A stretch of DNA of 64,000 bases, from assembly GCF_035917275.1 (NCBI RefSeq), contig NZ_CP108508.1, positions 5,828,001 to 5,892,000 on the forward strand. The letters run 5' to 3'. Position 1 is the first letter of the stretch; each line of letters begins with the position of its first letter. The position numbers and the translations under genes were made by a program. A model generated the notes under the pieces. That model was not told the DNA's origin, did no database searches, and saw only the letters and a program-made list of their open reading frames with translations. Of the stretch, positions 8,308-16,412 are shown piece after piece. This DNA comes from Streptomyces sp. NBC_01237 (GTDB lineage: Bacteria; Actinomycetota; Actinomycetes; Streptomycetales; Streptomycetaceae).

Positions 8308-9420
8308 TCACTCGCGCGGTGCTGCCAGGCCCGTCTTGAGGCCCGCGCCGCACAGCGGTACGACGACGCTGCGGTCCGTCCAGCCGCCCACCGCGGCCCA
8401 GCAGGCCACCCCGGTCGTCTCCACGTAGAACCCCCGTGCCGCCAGGTCCAGTTGGGCGTCCCGGATCCGGTCCTCCGACACGGTGAGGAAGGTGCCGCCC
8501 GACGCGCGGACGGCCGCGAGGATCTGGCGGGCGCGCGGCGGGCGGGGGATGGCGATGCCCTCCGCGAGGGTGGGGGCCGTGCCGGTGGCGGCGGCGGGCA
8601 GCTCCGGTGCGCCCGCGTGGAACGCGGAGGCCAGCGGGGAGACCGCCTCCGCCTGGACGGCGATCAGGGCCGGGCGCCGCTCGATGAGTCCCAGGGCGTG
8701 GAGTTCGGCGGTGGCGAGGGCCGCGCCGAGGAGCAGGGTGCCGTTGCCCACGGGGACGGCGATCGCGTCCGGCAGTCGGCCGCCCAGGTCCTCCCACAGT
8801 TCGTACACGTACGTCTTCGTGCCGTGCAGGAAGTACGGGTTGAAGACGTGCGAGGCGTAGAAGGTGCCGGGTTCGCCGGCGGCGGCGCGGGCCGCCAGCG
8901 CCGTGGCCTCCCGGTCGCCGGGGACGGTCTCCAGCCGGGCGCCGTGGGCCCGGATCTGTTCGGTCTTCTTCGCGGAGGTCCCTTCGGGGACGTACACCGT
9001 GCAGGGCAGGGAGGCCCGCGCGCAGTACGCGGCGACGGCCGTGCCCGCGTTCCCGCTGCTGTCCGCGACGACGCGGGCGGGGTTCAGCCGGCGGGCGAGT
9101 TCCGCGAGCATCACCGCGCCGCGGTCCTTGAACGAGAGCGTCGGCATCAGGAAGTCGAGTTTGGCCGAGACGGTGTCCGTGAGCGGGACGAGCGGGGTGC
9201 GGCCCTCGCCGAGGGAGACCGCGGGGGCGGAGAGGGGCAGTACCTCTTCGTAACGCCACAGTGAATTAACGCGCCCGGCAAGGGAGTCGAGCGAGAGCCC
9301 GGCCGATGCCCGCGGCGGGTCGAAGTCGAGGTCCCAGGGGCCCCGGCAGACCGGGCAGCACCAGGTCAGATCGGTGTCGGCGGTGCGGGTCCCGTCCTGC
9401 GGGCAGAGATACGTGGCCAT
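8308..9420 (-). CDS. Threonine-synthase-like PLP-dependent lyase
   Basis: A fold-type II PLP enzyme of 370 aa. The N-terminus 'MATYLCPQDG...WCCPVCRGPW' looks like a small zinc-ribbon with paired Cys. 'PTLSFKDRGA' carries the PLP lysine, 'DSSGNAGTAVAAYCA' is the substrate loop and 'VPVGNGTLLLGA' the phosphate-binding Gly/Asn region. The likely reaction is O-phosphohomoserine to threonine, or a related beta/gamma-elimination. The gene is not beside hom or thrB, so it may be a paralogue of the housekeeping ThrC with another amino-acid substrate. The ATG at 9420 follows a short alternative start at 9432; longer in-frame extensions are not protein-like. It diverges from the subtilase gene. Confidence 0.75.
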   Translation of the reverse strand: MATYLCPQDGTRTADTDLTWCCPVCRGPWDLDFDPPRASAGLSLDSLAGRVNSLWRYEEVLPLSAPAVSLGEGRTPLVPLTDTVSAKLDFLMPTLSFKDRGAVMLAELARRLNPARVVADSSGNAGTAVAAYCARASLPCTVYVPEGTSAKKTEQIRAHGARLETVPGDREATALAARAAAGEPGTFYASHVFNPYFLHGTKTYVYELWEDLGGRLPDAIAVPVGNGTLLLGAALATAELHALGLIERRPALIAVQAEAVSPLASAFHAGAPELPAAATGTAPTLAEGIAIPRPPRARQILAAVRASGGTFLTVSEDRIRDAQLDLAARGFYVETTGVACWAAVGGWTDRSVVVPLCGAGLKTGLAAPRE

Positions 9421-9655
9421 GCCCGCCAGCATGTCAGGCGGATGGCAGATGAATGTCGAGTGCATTGCGTGTCCCAAGGCACCCTTGTGGGTTTGCCATG
9501 GATCGGTCAAAGTTTCGGCTGGCAGCACGGCAGGCCGACCACCGGTGGCGCAGAAAGTGTGGCCCTCCGTTGGCTGATTTGTCATGTACCTGCCTGGAGC
9601 CGTCGTCCGGCTCCAGTGCCCCCACCAGCACCCGCCCATGAGGAGGACCCCTCAG

Positions 9656-11239
9656 ATGTCAGCCACGCGTCACACCCCCCACGCCCGTCGAAGACTCGCC
9701 ACGGCGAGCGTGATAGCCGGTGCCGCCCTCGCTCTCTCCACCGCGGCGGCCTTCCCGGCCACCGCGACCGAGCGCGCGGCGGAAGGCGTGATCGAGAACG
9801 CGGGCGCCCCGGGCGCGATCAGCGGCAGCTACATCGTCACCCTCGACGAGTCGGCTCCCGACGCGGGCTCCGCACGCGGCAAGGCACTGGCCGAGGAGTA
9901 CGGCGCCGAGATCAAGAGGACCTACCGTTCGGCCCTCAACGGCTACGCGGTCGAGCTCTCGGCCGCCGAGGCGAGGAAGTTCGCCGCCGACCCGGCCGTC
10001 GCGTCCGTCGTGCAGAACCGGACCTTCAGGATCTCCGGCACCCAGCCCTCGCCGCCCTCCTGGGGCCTGGACCGGATCGACCAGAAGACCCTTCCGCTGA
10101 ACCAGAGTTACACCTACCCCGACAAGGCGGGCGAGGGTGTCACCGCGTACATCATCGACACCGGTGTACGGATCAGTCACAGTGACTTCGGCGGCCGGGC
10201 CTCGAACGGCTACGACGCGATCGACAACGACAACACCGCGCAGGACGGGCACGGCCACGGCACGCACGTGGCGGGCACCGTCGCCGGGTCGTCGTACGGC
10301 GTCGCCAAGAAGGCGAAGATCGTCGGCGTCCGCGTCCTCGACAACAGCGGCTCCGGCACCACCGACCAGGTCGTCGCGGGCATCGACTGGGTGACGGCCA
10401 ACGCCGTCAAGCCCGCCGTCGCCAACATGAGCCTCGGCGGCGGAGCGGACTCCGTGCTCGACGCCGCCGTGCGCAAATCCATCGCGTCCGGCATCACCTA
10501 CGCCGTCGCGGCGGGCAACGAGTCGACCGACGCCTCCACCAAGTCCCCGGCACGCGTCGGCGAGGCCATCACGGTCGGCTCCACCACCAGCACCGACGCC
10601 CGCTCCAGCTTCTCCAACTACGGCACCGTGGTGGACATCTTCGCGCCGGGCTCCTCGATCACCTCGTCGTGGAACACCAGCGACTCCGCCACCAACACCA
10701 TCTCCGGTACGTCGATGGCGAGCCCGCACGTGGCCGGTGCGGCAGCCCTCTACCTCGCCGACCACCCGGGCGAGACCCCGGCGCAGGTCTCCGCCGGCCT
10801 GGTCGCGGCGGCGAGCACCGGAGTGGTGACGAACCCGGGCACCGGCTCCCCCAACCGGCTGCTGAACGTCGGCACCGGCACCACCACGCCGCCCGGCAAG
10901 AAGTTCGAGAACACCACCGGCTACGCGATCGCCGACAACGCCACGGTCGAGGCGCCGGTCACCGTCACGGGCATCAGCGGCAACGCTCCCGCCGCGCTCA
11001 GCGTGCCGGTCAACATCACGCACACCTACTCCGGCGACCTGAAGATCGACCTGGTCGCGCCCGACGGTTCGGTCTACAACCTGAAGGCGTACGGGACGGG
11101 CGGCAGCACCGACAACGTGATCACCACCTACTCGGTGAACGCGTCCTCCGAGGTGGCCAACGGTGTCTGGAAGCTGCGGGTCAGCGACAACGCGTCCGCG
11201 GACACCGGGCGGATCAACACCTGGGCACTGCAGTTCTGA
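9656..11239 (+). CDS. Secreted subtilisin-like serine protease (S8) with P-domain
   Basis: A 527-aa prepro-protease. The order is: signal peptide (Arg-rich start, then '[23 protein letters not shown]'), an inhibitor I9-type propeptide ('[14 protein letters not shown]...[20 protein letters not shown]'), and a catalytic domain with Asp168 ('IIDTG'), His204 ('GHGTHVAG') and Ser353 ('GTSMASPH'). A C-terminal proprotein-convertase P-domain follows (from '[21 protein letters not shown]' to the end). The ATG was chosen for its AGGAGG about 10 bases upstream. It should act outside the cell on proteins and supply peptides for the Opp systems in the same window. A strong hairpin terminator follows. Confidence 0.93.
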   Translation: MSATRHTPHARRRLATASVIAGAALALSTAAAFPATATERAAEGVIENAGAPGAISGSYIVTLDESAPDAGSARGKALAEEYGAEIKRTYRSALNGYAVELSAAEARKFAADPAVASVVQNRTFRISGTQPSPPSWGLDRIDQKTLPLNQSYTYPDKAGEGVTAYIIDTGVRISHSDFGGRASNGYDAIDNDNTAQDGHGHGTHVAGTVAGSSYGVAKKAKIVGVRVLDNSGSGTTDQVVAGIDWVTANAVKPAVANMSLGGGADSVLDAAVRKSIASGITYAVAAGNESTDASTKSPARVGEAITVGSTTSTDARSSFSNYGTVVDIFAPGSSITSSWNTSDSATNTISGTSMASPHVAGAAALYLADHPGETPAQVSAGLVAAASTGVVTNPGTGSPNRLLNVGTGTTTPPGKKFENTTGYAIADNATVEAPVTVTGISGNAPAALSVPVNITHTYSGDLKIDLVAPDGSVYNLKAYGTGGSTDNVITTYSVNASSEVANGVWKLRVSDNASADTGRINTWALQF

Positions 11240-11300
11240 CGAGTGCCCGAGCCGCGGTGGACGCGGCAGCGACGAGTGAGTGAATGAGTGAACGACGAGT

Positions 11301-11331
11301 GCGGGGCGGTCGCATCACGCGACCGCCCCGC
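11301..11331. terminator. Bidirectional hairpin terminator between protease and chitinase
   Basis: A perfect 13-bp stem (GCGGGGCGGTCGC, 11301-11313, pairing with 11319-11331) with a 5-nt loop lies between two convergent genes. Confidence 0.85.
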
Positions 11332-11340
11332 GCCCCTGTC

Positions 11341-11460
11341 CGTCCCTGTCTGTTCCCGTCCGTCCCTGTCTGTTCCCGTCCGTCCCTGTCGGGAGCGGTC
11401 CGTCCCTGTCGGGAGCGGTCCGTCCCTGTCGGGAGCGGTCCGTCCCTGTCGGGAGCGGTC
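11341..11460. repeat. Six 20-bp tandem repeats in two versions
   Basis: Six head-to-tail units share CGTCCCTGTC and then differ. Units 1-2 end TGTTCCCGTC and units 3-6 end GGGAGCGGTC. Copies within each version are identical, so the array has expanded recently by slippage or unequal crossing-over. A degenerate seventh unit (CGGATCGGTC...) follows. The array is non-coding, between the shared terminator and the chitinase stop. Confidence 0.95.
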
Positions 11461-11498
11461 CGGATCGGTCCGGGTTGATCCGGACCGATCCGGCCGGG

Positions 11499-12932
11499 CT
11501 AGCGGCGGTTGAGGCCGCGGTCGACGGCGGTGATCAGCTCACCGTTCTCCGTGTCGCCGTCCAGCGACCAGAACATCGCGCCGCCGAGCCCGCGGTCCCG
11601 TACGTACTTGGCCTTGGTGCGCAGCACCTGGGGGTCGTCGTACGTCCACAGGGTGGTGCCGTCGAACAGCCACGCGTGCCCGTTACGGGTGCCCCGGTGG
11701 AGCGCGTACGTTCCGGATGCGGCCAGCTTCTTGAGGGCCTTGTAGTCCTCGTAACCGGCCGCGTACGTGGCGGGCGCCGGTGCCGCGGCCGGCTGGCCGA
11801 GGCCGTCGCCGCCGCCCGTCACCCCGGTCCAGCCCTGCCCGTAGAACGGCATGCCCACGACGAGCTTGCGGGCCGGGGCGCCGCGTCGGATCCAGTCGCG
11901 CACGGTCTGGTCGACGCTGTGGTCGCCCTTCGCGTACAGCGCGGACTGCTGGGCGGTGGTCTTCTCGCCGGAGACGTGGAAGTCGTAACCCTGAAGGTTC
12001 ACGAAGTCGAAGTCCCGCATGATGCGCGGGACGTCGAAGCCCGCGTCGATCTTGGCGGGGGAGGTGGGGACGTAGGCCGACAGCTCGTAGTGCCGGGGCC
12101 GGGGCGTGTGGCCGTGCCCCTTGCCCTTGCCCTCGTCGGCCTTCGTGGCCTTGGCGGAAGTCCTGGCGTAGGCGTCGAGCTGCTTGCGGAACTCGTGCAC
12201 CAGCGCGGTGAAGTTCTTCTTGTCCTCGGGGCGGAAGACCGTGCCGGTGTTGCCCTCGGATCCGGGCCACTCCCAGTCGATGTCGATGCCGTCGAAGAGA
12301 CCGGCCGCGGCCCCGGCGCCGCCGCGTGCCCCGTCCACCGGCAGATTGCCCTTGATGTACAGGTCGACGCAGGACGAGACGAGTGCCTTGCGGGAGGCCG
12401 CGGTGCGGGCGGCGTCGGAGAAGTGGGTGGACCAGCTCCAGCCGCCCAGCGAGATCATCGCCTTGAGGCCGGGGTGCTTGGCCTTGAGCTCGCGCAGCTG
12501 GTTGAAGTTGCCCGCCAGGGGCTGGGTGTCGGTGTCGGCGACGCCGTCCACCGATCCCGCCGCGTCCAGCGGACGGGCGTAGTCCGCCCAGGCGTCGGAC
12601 TGACCCGGCACATTGCCGGTGAAGCACTTTCCGTCGGCGCTGACGTTGCCGAAGGCGTAGTTGACGTGGGTGAGCCTGGCCGCGGTGCCGCTCGTGTCCA
12701 GGTCCTTGACCTGGAAGTCGCGCCCGTAGACGCCCCACTGGGTGAAGTAGCCGACGCTCCTGAACGCGGGGCGGTGGTGCCCCTCGGTGCGGTCGGTGTC
12801 GCCCGCCGTGCTGCTGTCGGAGGGGCGATCGCCGGAGCGGCCGGCGCTGGCCGTGGCCGCGGGCGCGATGCCTGCCAGCAGCGTGAGGGCGCAGGCGGCA
12901 ACGGTCATTCTGGACAGGGTTCTTCGACGCAT
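11499..12932 (-). CDS. Secreted GH18 chitinase
   Basis: A 477-aa exported protein (signal 'MRRRTLSRMTVAACALTLLAG...ATASA'). The GH18 signature 'DGIDIDWEWP' places Asp214, Asp217, Asp219 and the catalytic acid Glu221, with 'SLGGWSWS' on the preceding strand and 'MFWSLDGD' near the end. It hydrolyses chitin to chito-oligosaccharides outside the cell. No carbohydrate-binding or fibronectin domain is present, so it is a catalytic domain with a Ser/Asp/His-rich linker after the signal. A DasR-type operator lies 95 bp upstream, which fits GlcNAc-responsive control. The start was chosen at the signal peptide, with AGGAA upstream. Confidence 0.92.
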   Translation of the reverse strand: MRRRTLSRMTVAACALTLLAGIAPAATASAGRSGDRPSDSSTAGDTDRTEGHHRPAFRSVGYFTQWGVYGRDFQVKDLDTSGTAARLTHVNYAFGNVSADGKCFTGNVPGQSDAWADYARPLDAAGSVDGVADTDTQPLAGNFNQLRELKAKHPGLKAMISLGGWSWSTHFSDAARTAASRKALVSSCVDLYIKGNLPVDGARGGAGAAAGLFDGIDIDWEWPGSEGNTGTVFRPEDKKNFTALVHEFRKQLDAYARTSAKATKADEGKGKGHGHTPRPRHYELSAYVPTSPAKIDAGFDVPRIMRDFDFVNLQGYDFHVSGEKTTAQQSALYAKGDHSVDQTVRDWIRRGAPARKLVVGMPFYGQGWTGVTGGGDGLGQPAAAPAPATYAAGYEDYKALKKLAASGTYALHRGTRNGHAWLFDGTTLWTYDDPQVLRTKAKYVRDRGLGGAMFWSLDGDTENGELITAVDRGLNRR

Positions 12933-13026
12933 GAGGCTCGTTCCTGTGCGTGAACTGGAGCTGGGGATGCGGCTGGAGAGTGCGAGTGCCGTGCTGTGCC
13001 GTGCTGTGCTGTGCACAGGAAGTTAT

Positions 13027-13038
13027 TGGTCTGGACCA
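13027..13038. promoter_or_regulatory. DasR-responsive element (dre) upstream of the chitinase
   Basis: The 12-bp near-palindrome TGGTCTGGACCA, flanked by T and A, differs by one base from the DasR consensus TGGTCTAGACCA. DasR is a GntR/HutC repressor of chitin and GlcNAc genes in Streptomyces. The site sits about 95 bp before the chitinase ATG, the usual place for such sites. DasR itself is not in this window. Confidence 0.75.
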
Positions 13039-13213
13039 AAACCGGTCAAGGGTTTGGCGATGACCGATCGCCCGGATCGTGTCGCAGGGGGGAATCTGGG
13101 GCAGAGAAAGGCCGAGACTCCTGTGGCGCTCATGTTCGAAATATGCACCGAGTGACGCCAAATCATCACTTCGAGTGAAACTTTGGCCATTGCTTGCGGT
13201 CCACAACCCACGG

Positions 13214-13238
13214 TTGCCAGTCTGTTGCAGACTGTCAA
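13214..13238. promoter_or_regulatory. Palindrome in front of the GntR gene, probable autoregulatory operator
   Basis: CAGTCTG-TTG-CAGACTG is a perfect 7-bp inverted repeat. It is extended outward by TTG...CAA, giving a near-symmetric 25-bp site. It ends 17 bp before the GTG of the GntR-family regulator, a place where bound repressor would block transcription. It is distinct from the dre site nearby. Confidence 0.6.
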
Positions 13239-13255
13239 CCTGTTGGGAGTGGCCT

Positions 13256-14008
13256 GTGACTTTCGGTGAGCAGCCCGCCTATCTGCGCGTGGCGAGCGAT
13301 CTCAGAGAGAAGATCGTCAACGGCGCGCTGCCGCCCCATACGCGCCTGCCGTCGCAGGCCCGTATCCGCGAGGAGTACGGGGTATCGGACACCGTCGCCC
13401 TGGAGGCGCGGAAGGTGCTCATGGCCGAGGGGCTGGTCGAGGGGCGCTCCGGTTCCGGTACGTATGTGCGCGAGCGTCCCGTGCCGCGTCCGATCGCCCG
13501 CTCCGGCTACCGGCCGGGCGCCGGGGCCAGCCCGTTCCGCCAGGAACAGACGGCGGACGGGGTGCGCGGGACCTGGGAGTCGCGCAGCGAGCAGGAGGAG
13601 GCGAGTGCGGAGATCGCCGAACGGCTCGGTATCGAGCAGGGCGACCGGGTGATGCGTACGCACTACGTCTTCCGCGAGGCGGGTGAGCCGATGATGCTCT
13701 CCACCTCCTGGGAGCCGCTCGCCGTCACCGGGCGTACGCCGGTGATGCTGCCGGAGGAGGGCCCGTTGGGCGGCTGCGGTGTGGTCGACCGGATGGCGGC
13801 GATCGACGTCGTCGTGGACAACGTGGCCGAGGAGGTCGGCGCGCGCCCGGGGCTGGCGGAGGAGCTCCTGGCGCTCGGCGGCGTACCGGGCCATGTGGTG
13901 ATGGTGATCGGGCGGACGTACTACGCGTCGGGACGCGCCGTCGAGACGGCGGACGTCGTGATTCCGGCCGACCGCTACCGAGTTGCGTACCATCTGCCGG
14001 TCAAATGA
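13256..14008 (+). CDS. GntR-family regulator with UTRA ligand domain (HutC subfamily)
   Basis: A 250-aa regulator. Residues 1-75 are a winged helix-turn-helix ('YLRVASDLREKIVNGALPP', 'LPSQARIREEYGVSDTVALEA', 'GLVEGRSGSGTYV'). The rest is a UTRA effector-binding domain of the HutC type (from 'ASAEIAERLGIEQGDRVMRT' to 'DVVIPADRYRVAYHLPV'). The GTG is preceded by GGGAG. The next gene, 233 bp downstream on the same strand, is an NCS1 nucleobase permease, so a purine, pyrimidine or related ligand is plausible but unproven. A near-perfect palindrome precedes the gene. The DasR-like site upstream belongs to the divergent chitinase. Confidence 0.88.
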   Translation: MTFGEQPAYLRVASDLREKIVNGALPPHTRLPSQARIREEYGVSDTVALEARKVLMAEGLVEGRSGSGTYVRERPVPRPIARSGYRPGAGASPFRQEQTADGVRGTWESRSEQEEASAEIAERLGIEQGDRVMRTHYVFREAGEPMMLSTSWEPLAVTGRTPVMLPEEGPLGGCGVVDRMAAIDVVVDNVAEEVGARPGLAEELLALGGVPGHVVMVIGRTYYASGRAVETADVVIPADRYRVAYHLPVK

Positions 14009-14009
14009 C

Positions 14010-14029
14010 CCCCGGGCACCCGTGCCGGG
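14010..14029 (+). terminator. Possible weak hairpin after the GntR gene
   Basis: CCCCGGGCAC and GTGCCGGGC can pair with one bulge just after the stop. It is short and could permit read-through to the permease. Confidence 0.35.
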
Positions 14030-14192
14030 CGATGCCGCAGCGGTGCGGAAGTGCCGCGTGAGCGGCGCTCCTTTCGGGTGACCGATATCAGGACGGCCTG
14101 TCCGCCCCGCGTGATGCCGAGTTAACGCCCCCTCGGGACCCGTAACCCCCGGGCAACCACCGGCACCAGTGACTTGTCATGTCCGGCTCCTA

Positions 14193-14236
14193 ACTTCCCG
14201 TTCGTTACCCGCACACCGGACTGACGAACGGGAAGT
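14193..14236 (+). promoter_or_regulatory. Leader hairpin that buries the permease ribosome binding site
   Basis: Two perfectly complementary 13-base arms (ACTTCCCGTTCGT at 14193-14205; ACGAACGGGAAGT at 14224-14236) flank an 18-nt spacer. The right arm contains the GGGAAG Shine-Dalgarno sequence five bases from the permease ATG. If the hairpin forms in mRNA it would block initiation. As DNA, the same symmetry could be an operator for the adjacent GntR protein. Confidence 0.65.
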
Positions 14237-14241
14237 CACCG

Positions 14242-15963
14242 ATGACGGACACCGCCACCCCCACGACGGCCGACGTGCCGGAAGCGGGGCCCCAGGACGG
14301 CCCCGGCGCACCCGCGCGCAGTTACGCCAGGCTCGCGGCGGACGAGAGCCGCGAGGACTACTCGCTCCGCTACGCCCCGCACTCCTTCCGGCGCTGGTCG
14401 CCCGCCACGGTCGCGGGCACCGCGCTCGGCGGGATCGCGTATCTCGCCGACTTCGCGATCGGCGCCTCGATCGTCTTCACCTACGGATTCACCAGCGGAC
14501 TCGCGTCGATCCTGGCCGCCGCGGCGATCATCTTCCTCACCGGCATACCGATCGCCCGCGCCTGCGCGAAGTACGGCCTGGACATGGACCTGGTCACCCG
14601 TGGCGCCGGCTTCGGCTACTTCGGCTCGACGCTCACCTCGCTGATCTACGCGTCGTTCACCTTCATCTTCTTCGCGCTCGAAGGCTCGATCATGGCCCAG
14701 GCCATGCACCAGGCCATCGGGCTCCCCGTGGAGATCGGCTATCTCCTCACCACACTCATCGTCATTCCGATCGTCTTCCGGGGCATGGGCGCACTGGCCA
14801 AGGTGCAGGCGTGGACACAGCCGGTCTGGATCGTCGGCATGGTGCTGCCGTTCGTGGTGCTCGCCTTCGAAGCCCCGGACGCCTGGGGCGCCTTCGGCTC
14901 CTTCGGCGGCACGGAAGGGGCCGGCCCGGGCTTCTCCTGGGTCGCCTTCGGGCTCGGTACGGGCGTCGCGCTCTCGCTCATCGCCCAGATCGGCGAGCAG
15001 GCCGACTATCTGCGCTTCATGCCGGCCAGGACGGAGGCCAACAAGCGGCGGTGGAACCTCGCCGTGCTCGCGGCCGGGCCGGGCTGGGTGATCATCGGCG
15101 CCGCCAAGCAGCTCGGCGGGGCCCTGCTCGCCTTCGTCGCGCTGGAGGCGGTCGGCAAGACGCATGCCCTGGAGCCGATCGCCCCGCAGATCGAGGCGCT
15201 GAAGCCGTGGCTCGGCTCGTTCGCGCTGCCGGCGGCCGCACTCTTCGTGATCGTGTCCCAGATCAAGATCAATGTGACCAACGCCTACAGCGGCTCGCTG
15301 TCCTGGTCGAACTTCTTCTCCCGGATCACGCACAAGCACCCCGGCCGGGTCTGGTACATCTTCCTCAACCTCGCCATCGCGCTCACGCTGATGGAGATGA
15401 ACATGTTCGCGGCCCTGAACAAGCTGCTGGGCTTCTACTCCAACGTGGGCATCGCCTGGATCGTGGCCGTCGCCGCCGACCTGGTCATCAACAAGCGCAT
15501 CGGCCTCAGCCCCCGGTACATCGAGTTCAAGCGGGCATATCTGTATCCGGTGAATCCGGCCGGGTTCGGTGCGATGGTGATCGCCTCGACCGTCTCCATC
15601 CTGGCGTTCTTCGGGCTGTTCGGCACCTACGCGGAGGCGTTCTCCACCTTCATCGCGGCCGGACTGTCGCTGGTCCTGTGCCCGTTGATCGCCCGGGCGA
15701 CGAAGGGGAAGTACTACCTGGCCCGCCCCAACCCGGTGAACGGGCCCGACGTCGAGGTCCCCGACATCACCGCCACCCACACCTGCGCGGTCTGCGAGAC
15801 CGCCTACGAGCTGCCGGACATCGCCGACTGCCCGGTGCGGTCGGGACCGATCTGCTCCCTGTGCTGCTCGCTGGACGACGGATGCGGTGACGTCTGCCGC
15901 AAGGAACCGGCGGCCGGTCCGGTCCTGATGCCGATGCCGACCGTGCGCCGAACGGCCGGCTGA
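14242..15963 (+). CDS. NCS1-family purine/cytosine-type permease with Cys-rich C-terminal tail
   Basis: A 573-aa membrane transporter. After a polar N-terminus it has about twelve hydrophobic segments. It carries NCS1 features such as 'LRYAPHSFRRWSP', 'AYLADFAIGASIVFTYGF', 'GLDMDLVTRGAGFGYFGS' and 'NVTNAYSGSLSWSNFFSR'. The family imports nucleobases, hydantoins or related vitamins with H+ or Na+. After the last membrane helix, residues 515-552 carry eight cysteines ('CAVCETAYE', 'PICSLCCS', 'GCGDVC'), which is like a zinc- or cluster-binding module and not part of the core NCS1 fold. Expression may be limited by the hairpin covering its RBS. The substrate is not readable. Confidence 0.88.
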   Translation: MTDTATPTTADVPEAGPQDGPGAPARSYARLAADESREDYSLRYAPHSFRRWSPATVAGTALGGIAYLADFAIGASIVFTYGFTSGLASILAAAAIIFLTGIPIARACAKYGLDMDLVTRGAGFGYFGSTLTSLIYASFTFIFFALEGSIMAQAMHQAIGLPVEIGYLLTTLIVIPIVFRGMGALAKVQAWTQPVWIVGMVLPFVVLAFEAPDAWGAFGSFGGTEGAGPGFSWVAFGLGTGVALSLIAQIGEQADYLRFMPARTEANKRRWNLAVLAAGPGWVIIGAAKQLGGALLAFVALEAVGKTHALEPIAPQIEALKPWLGSFALPAAALFVIVSQIKINVTNAYSGSLSWSNFFSRITHKHPGRVWYIFLNLAIALTLMEMNMFAALNKLLGFYSNVGIAWIVAVAADLVINKRIGLSPRYIEFKRAYLYPVNPAGFGAMVIASTVSILAFFGLFGTYAEAFSTFIAAGLSLVLCPLIARATKGKYYLARPNPVNGPDVEVPDITATHTCAVCETAYELPDIADCPVRSGPICSLCCSLDDGCGDVCRKEPAAGPVLMPMPTVRRTAG

Positions 15964-15976
15964 CCCGGCCGGAACT

Positions 15977-16019
15977 CGCGAGGGGGGGGCGTATCCGAGA
16001 GGATGCGCCCCCCCTCGCG
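15977..16019 (+). terminator. Strong hairpin terminator after the NCS1 permease
   Basis: A near-perfect stem of about 19 bp (CGCGAGGGGGGGCGTATCC against GGATGCGCCCCCCCTCGCG, one G-T pair) with a GAGA loop, within 60 bp of the stop. Confidence 0.85.
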
Positions 16020-16168
16020 CGACCGGGTGTGTATCTCTTTGTGTAAAGACGCCTCCGCAGCGTGAAGGTCAGGCGTAGGCTCGGGCATATGCGTACTGCG
16101 GTTTCCTGGGGATCCTTAGAGACGTGCACGCCGGTGGGGAGAGGGGCGAAATGCGGGGGAGCGACACG

Positions 16169-16351
16169 ATGAGCGACAGCGGTGCCGTGCTGGCGTGGCT
16201 GGTGATACGGCAGGACGACAACGGCAATCGCTACCGCGTCGGCAGGTACGCCACGCAGGAGGAGGCCCAGAAGATAGCGGACGGCCTCGACACCCGAGGA
16301 CACAAACAGCTGTACTGGGTGGAGCGCATGGACCGGCGCGCGCGGCCGTAG
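16169..16351 (+). CDS. Small SPOR-domain-like protein
   Basis: This 60-aa protein contains 'AWLVIRQDDNGNRYRVGRYATQEEAQKIADGL...HKQLYWVERM'. The pattern of a beta-strand, Tyr-Arg-Val-Gly-Arg-Tyr and a helix with 'EEAQKIADGL' resembles one SPOR repeat, the peptidoglycan-binding fold found in division proteins. There is no signal peptide or membrane segment, so the family function may not apply. The start was chosen for GGGGGAG about 8 bases upstream; an ATG at 16151 is an alternative. It is a single gene bounded by the permease terminator. Confidence 0.7.
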   Translation: MSDSGAVLAWLVIRQDDNGNRYRVGRYATQEEAQKIADGLDTRGHKQLYWVERMDRRARP

Positions 16352-16412
16352 CTGCCCCGGTCCGGATCGCTCGGGACCGGAGCGGGGGCGGCGGGCGGCT
16401 ACGCTCCGCCGT

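Noticed and set aside
5867..8428. An 853-codon plus-strand frame opposite the GH65-type gene
   Set aside because: No recognisable motif; it is a shadow of a well-supported secreted enzyme.
9473..9491. An operator from the CCCAAGG/CCTTGTGGG repeat between the PLP enzyme and protease genes
   Set aside because: The inverted repeat is imperfect with a bulge, and short enough to arise by chance in this GC-rich DNA.
11341..11460. A CRISPR array
   Set aside because: The 20-bp units are contiguous with no unique spacers, and there are no cas genes.
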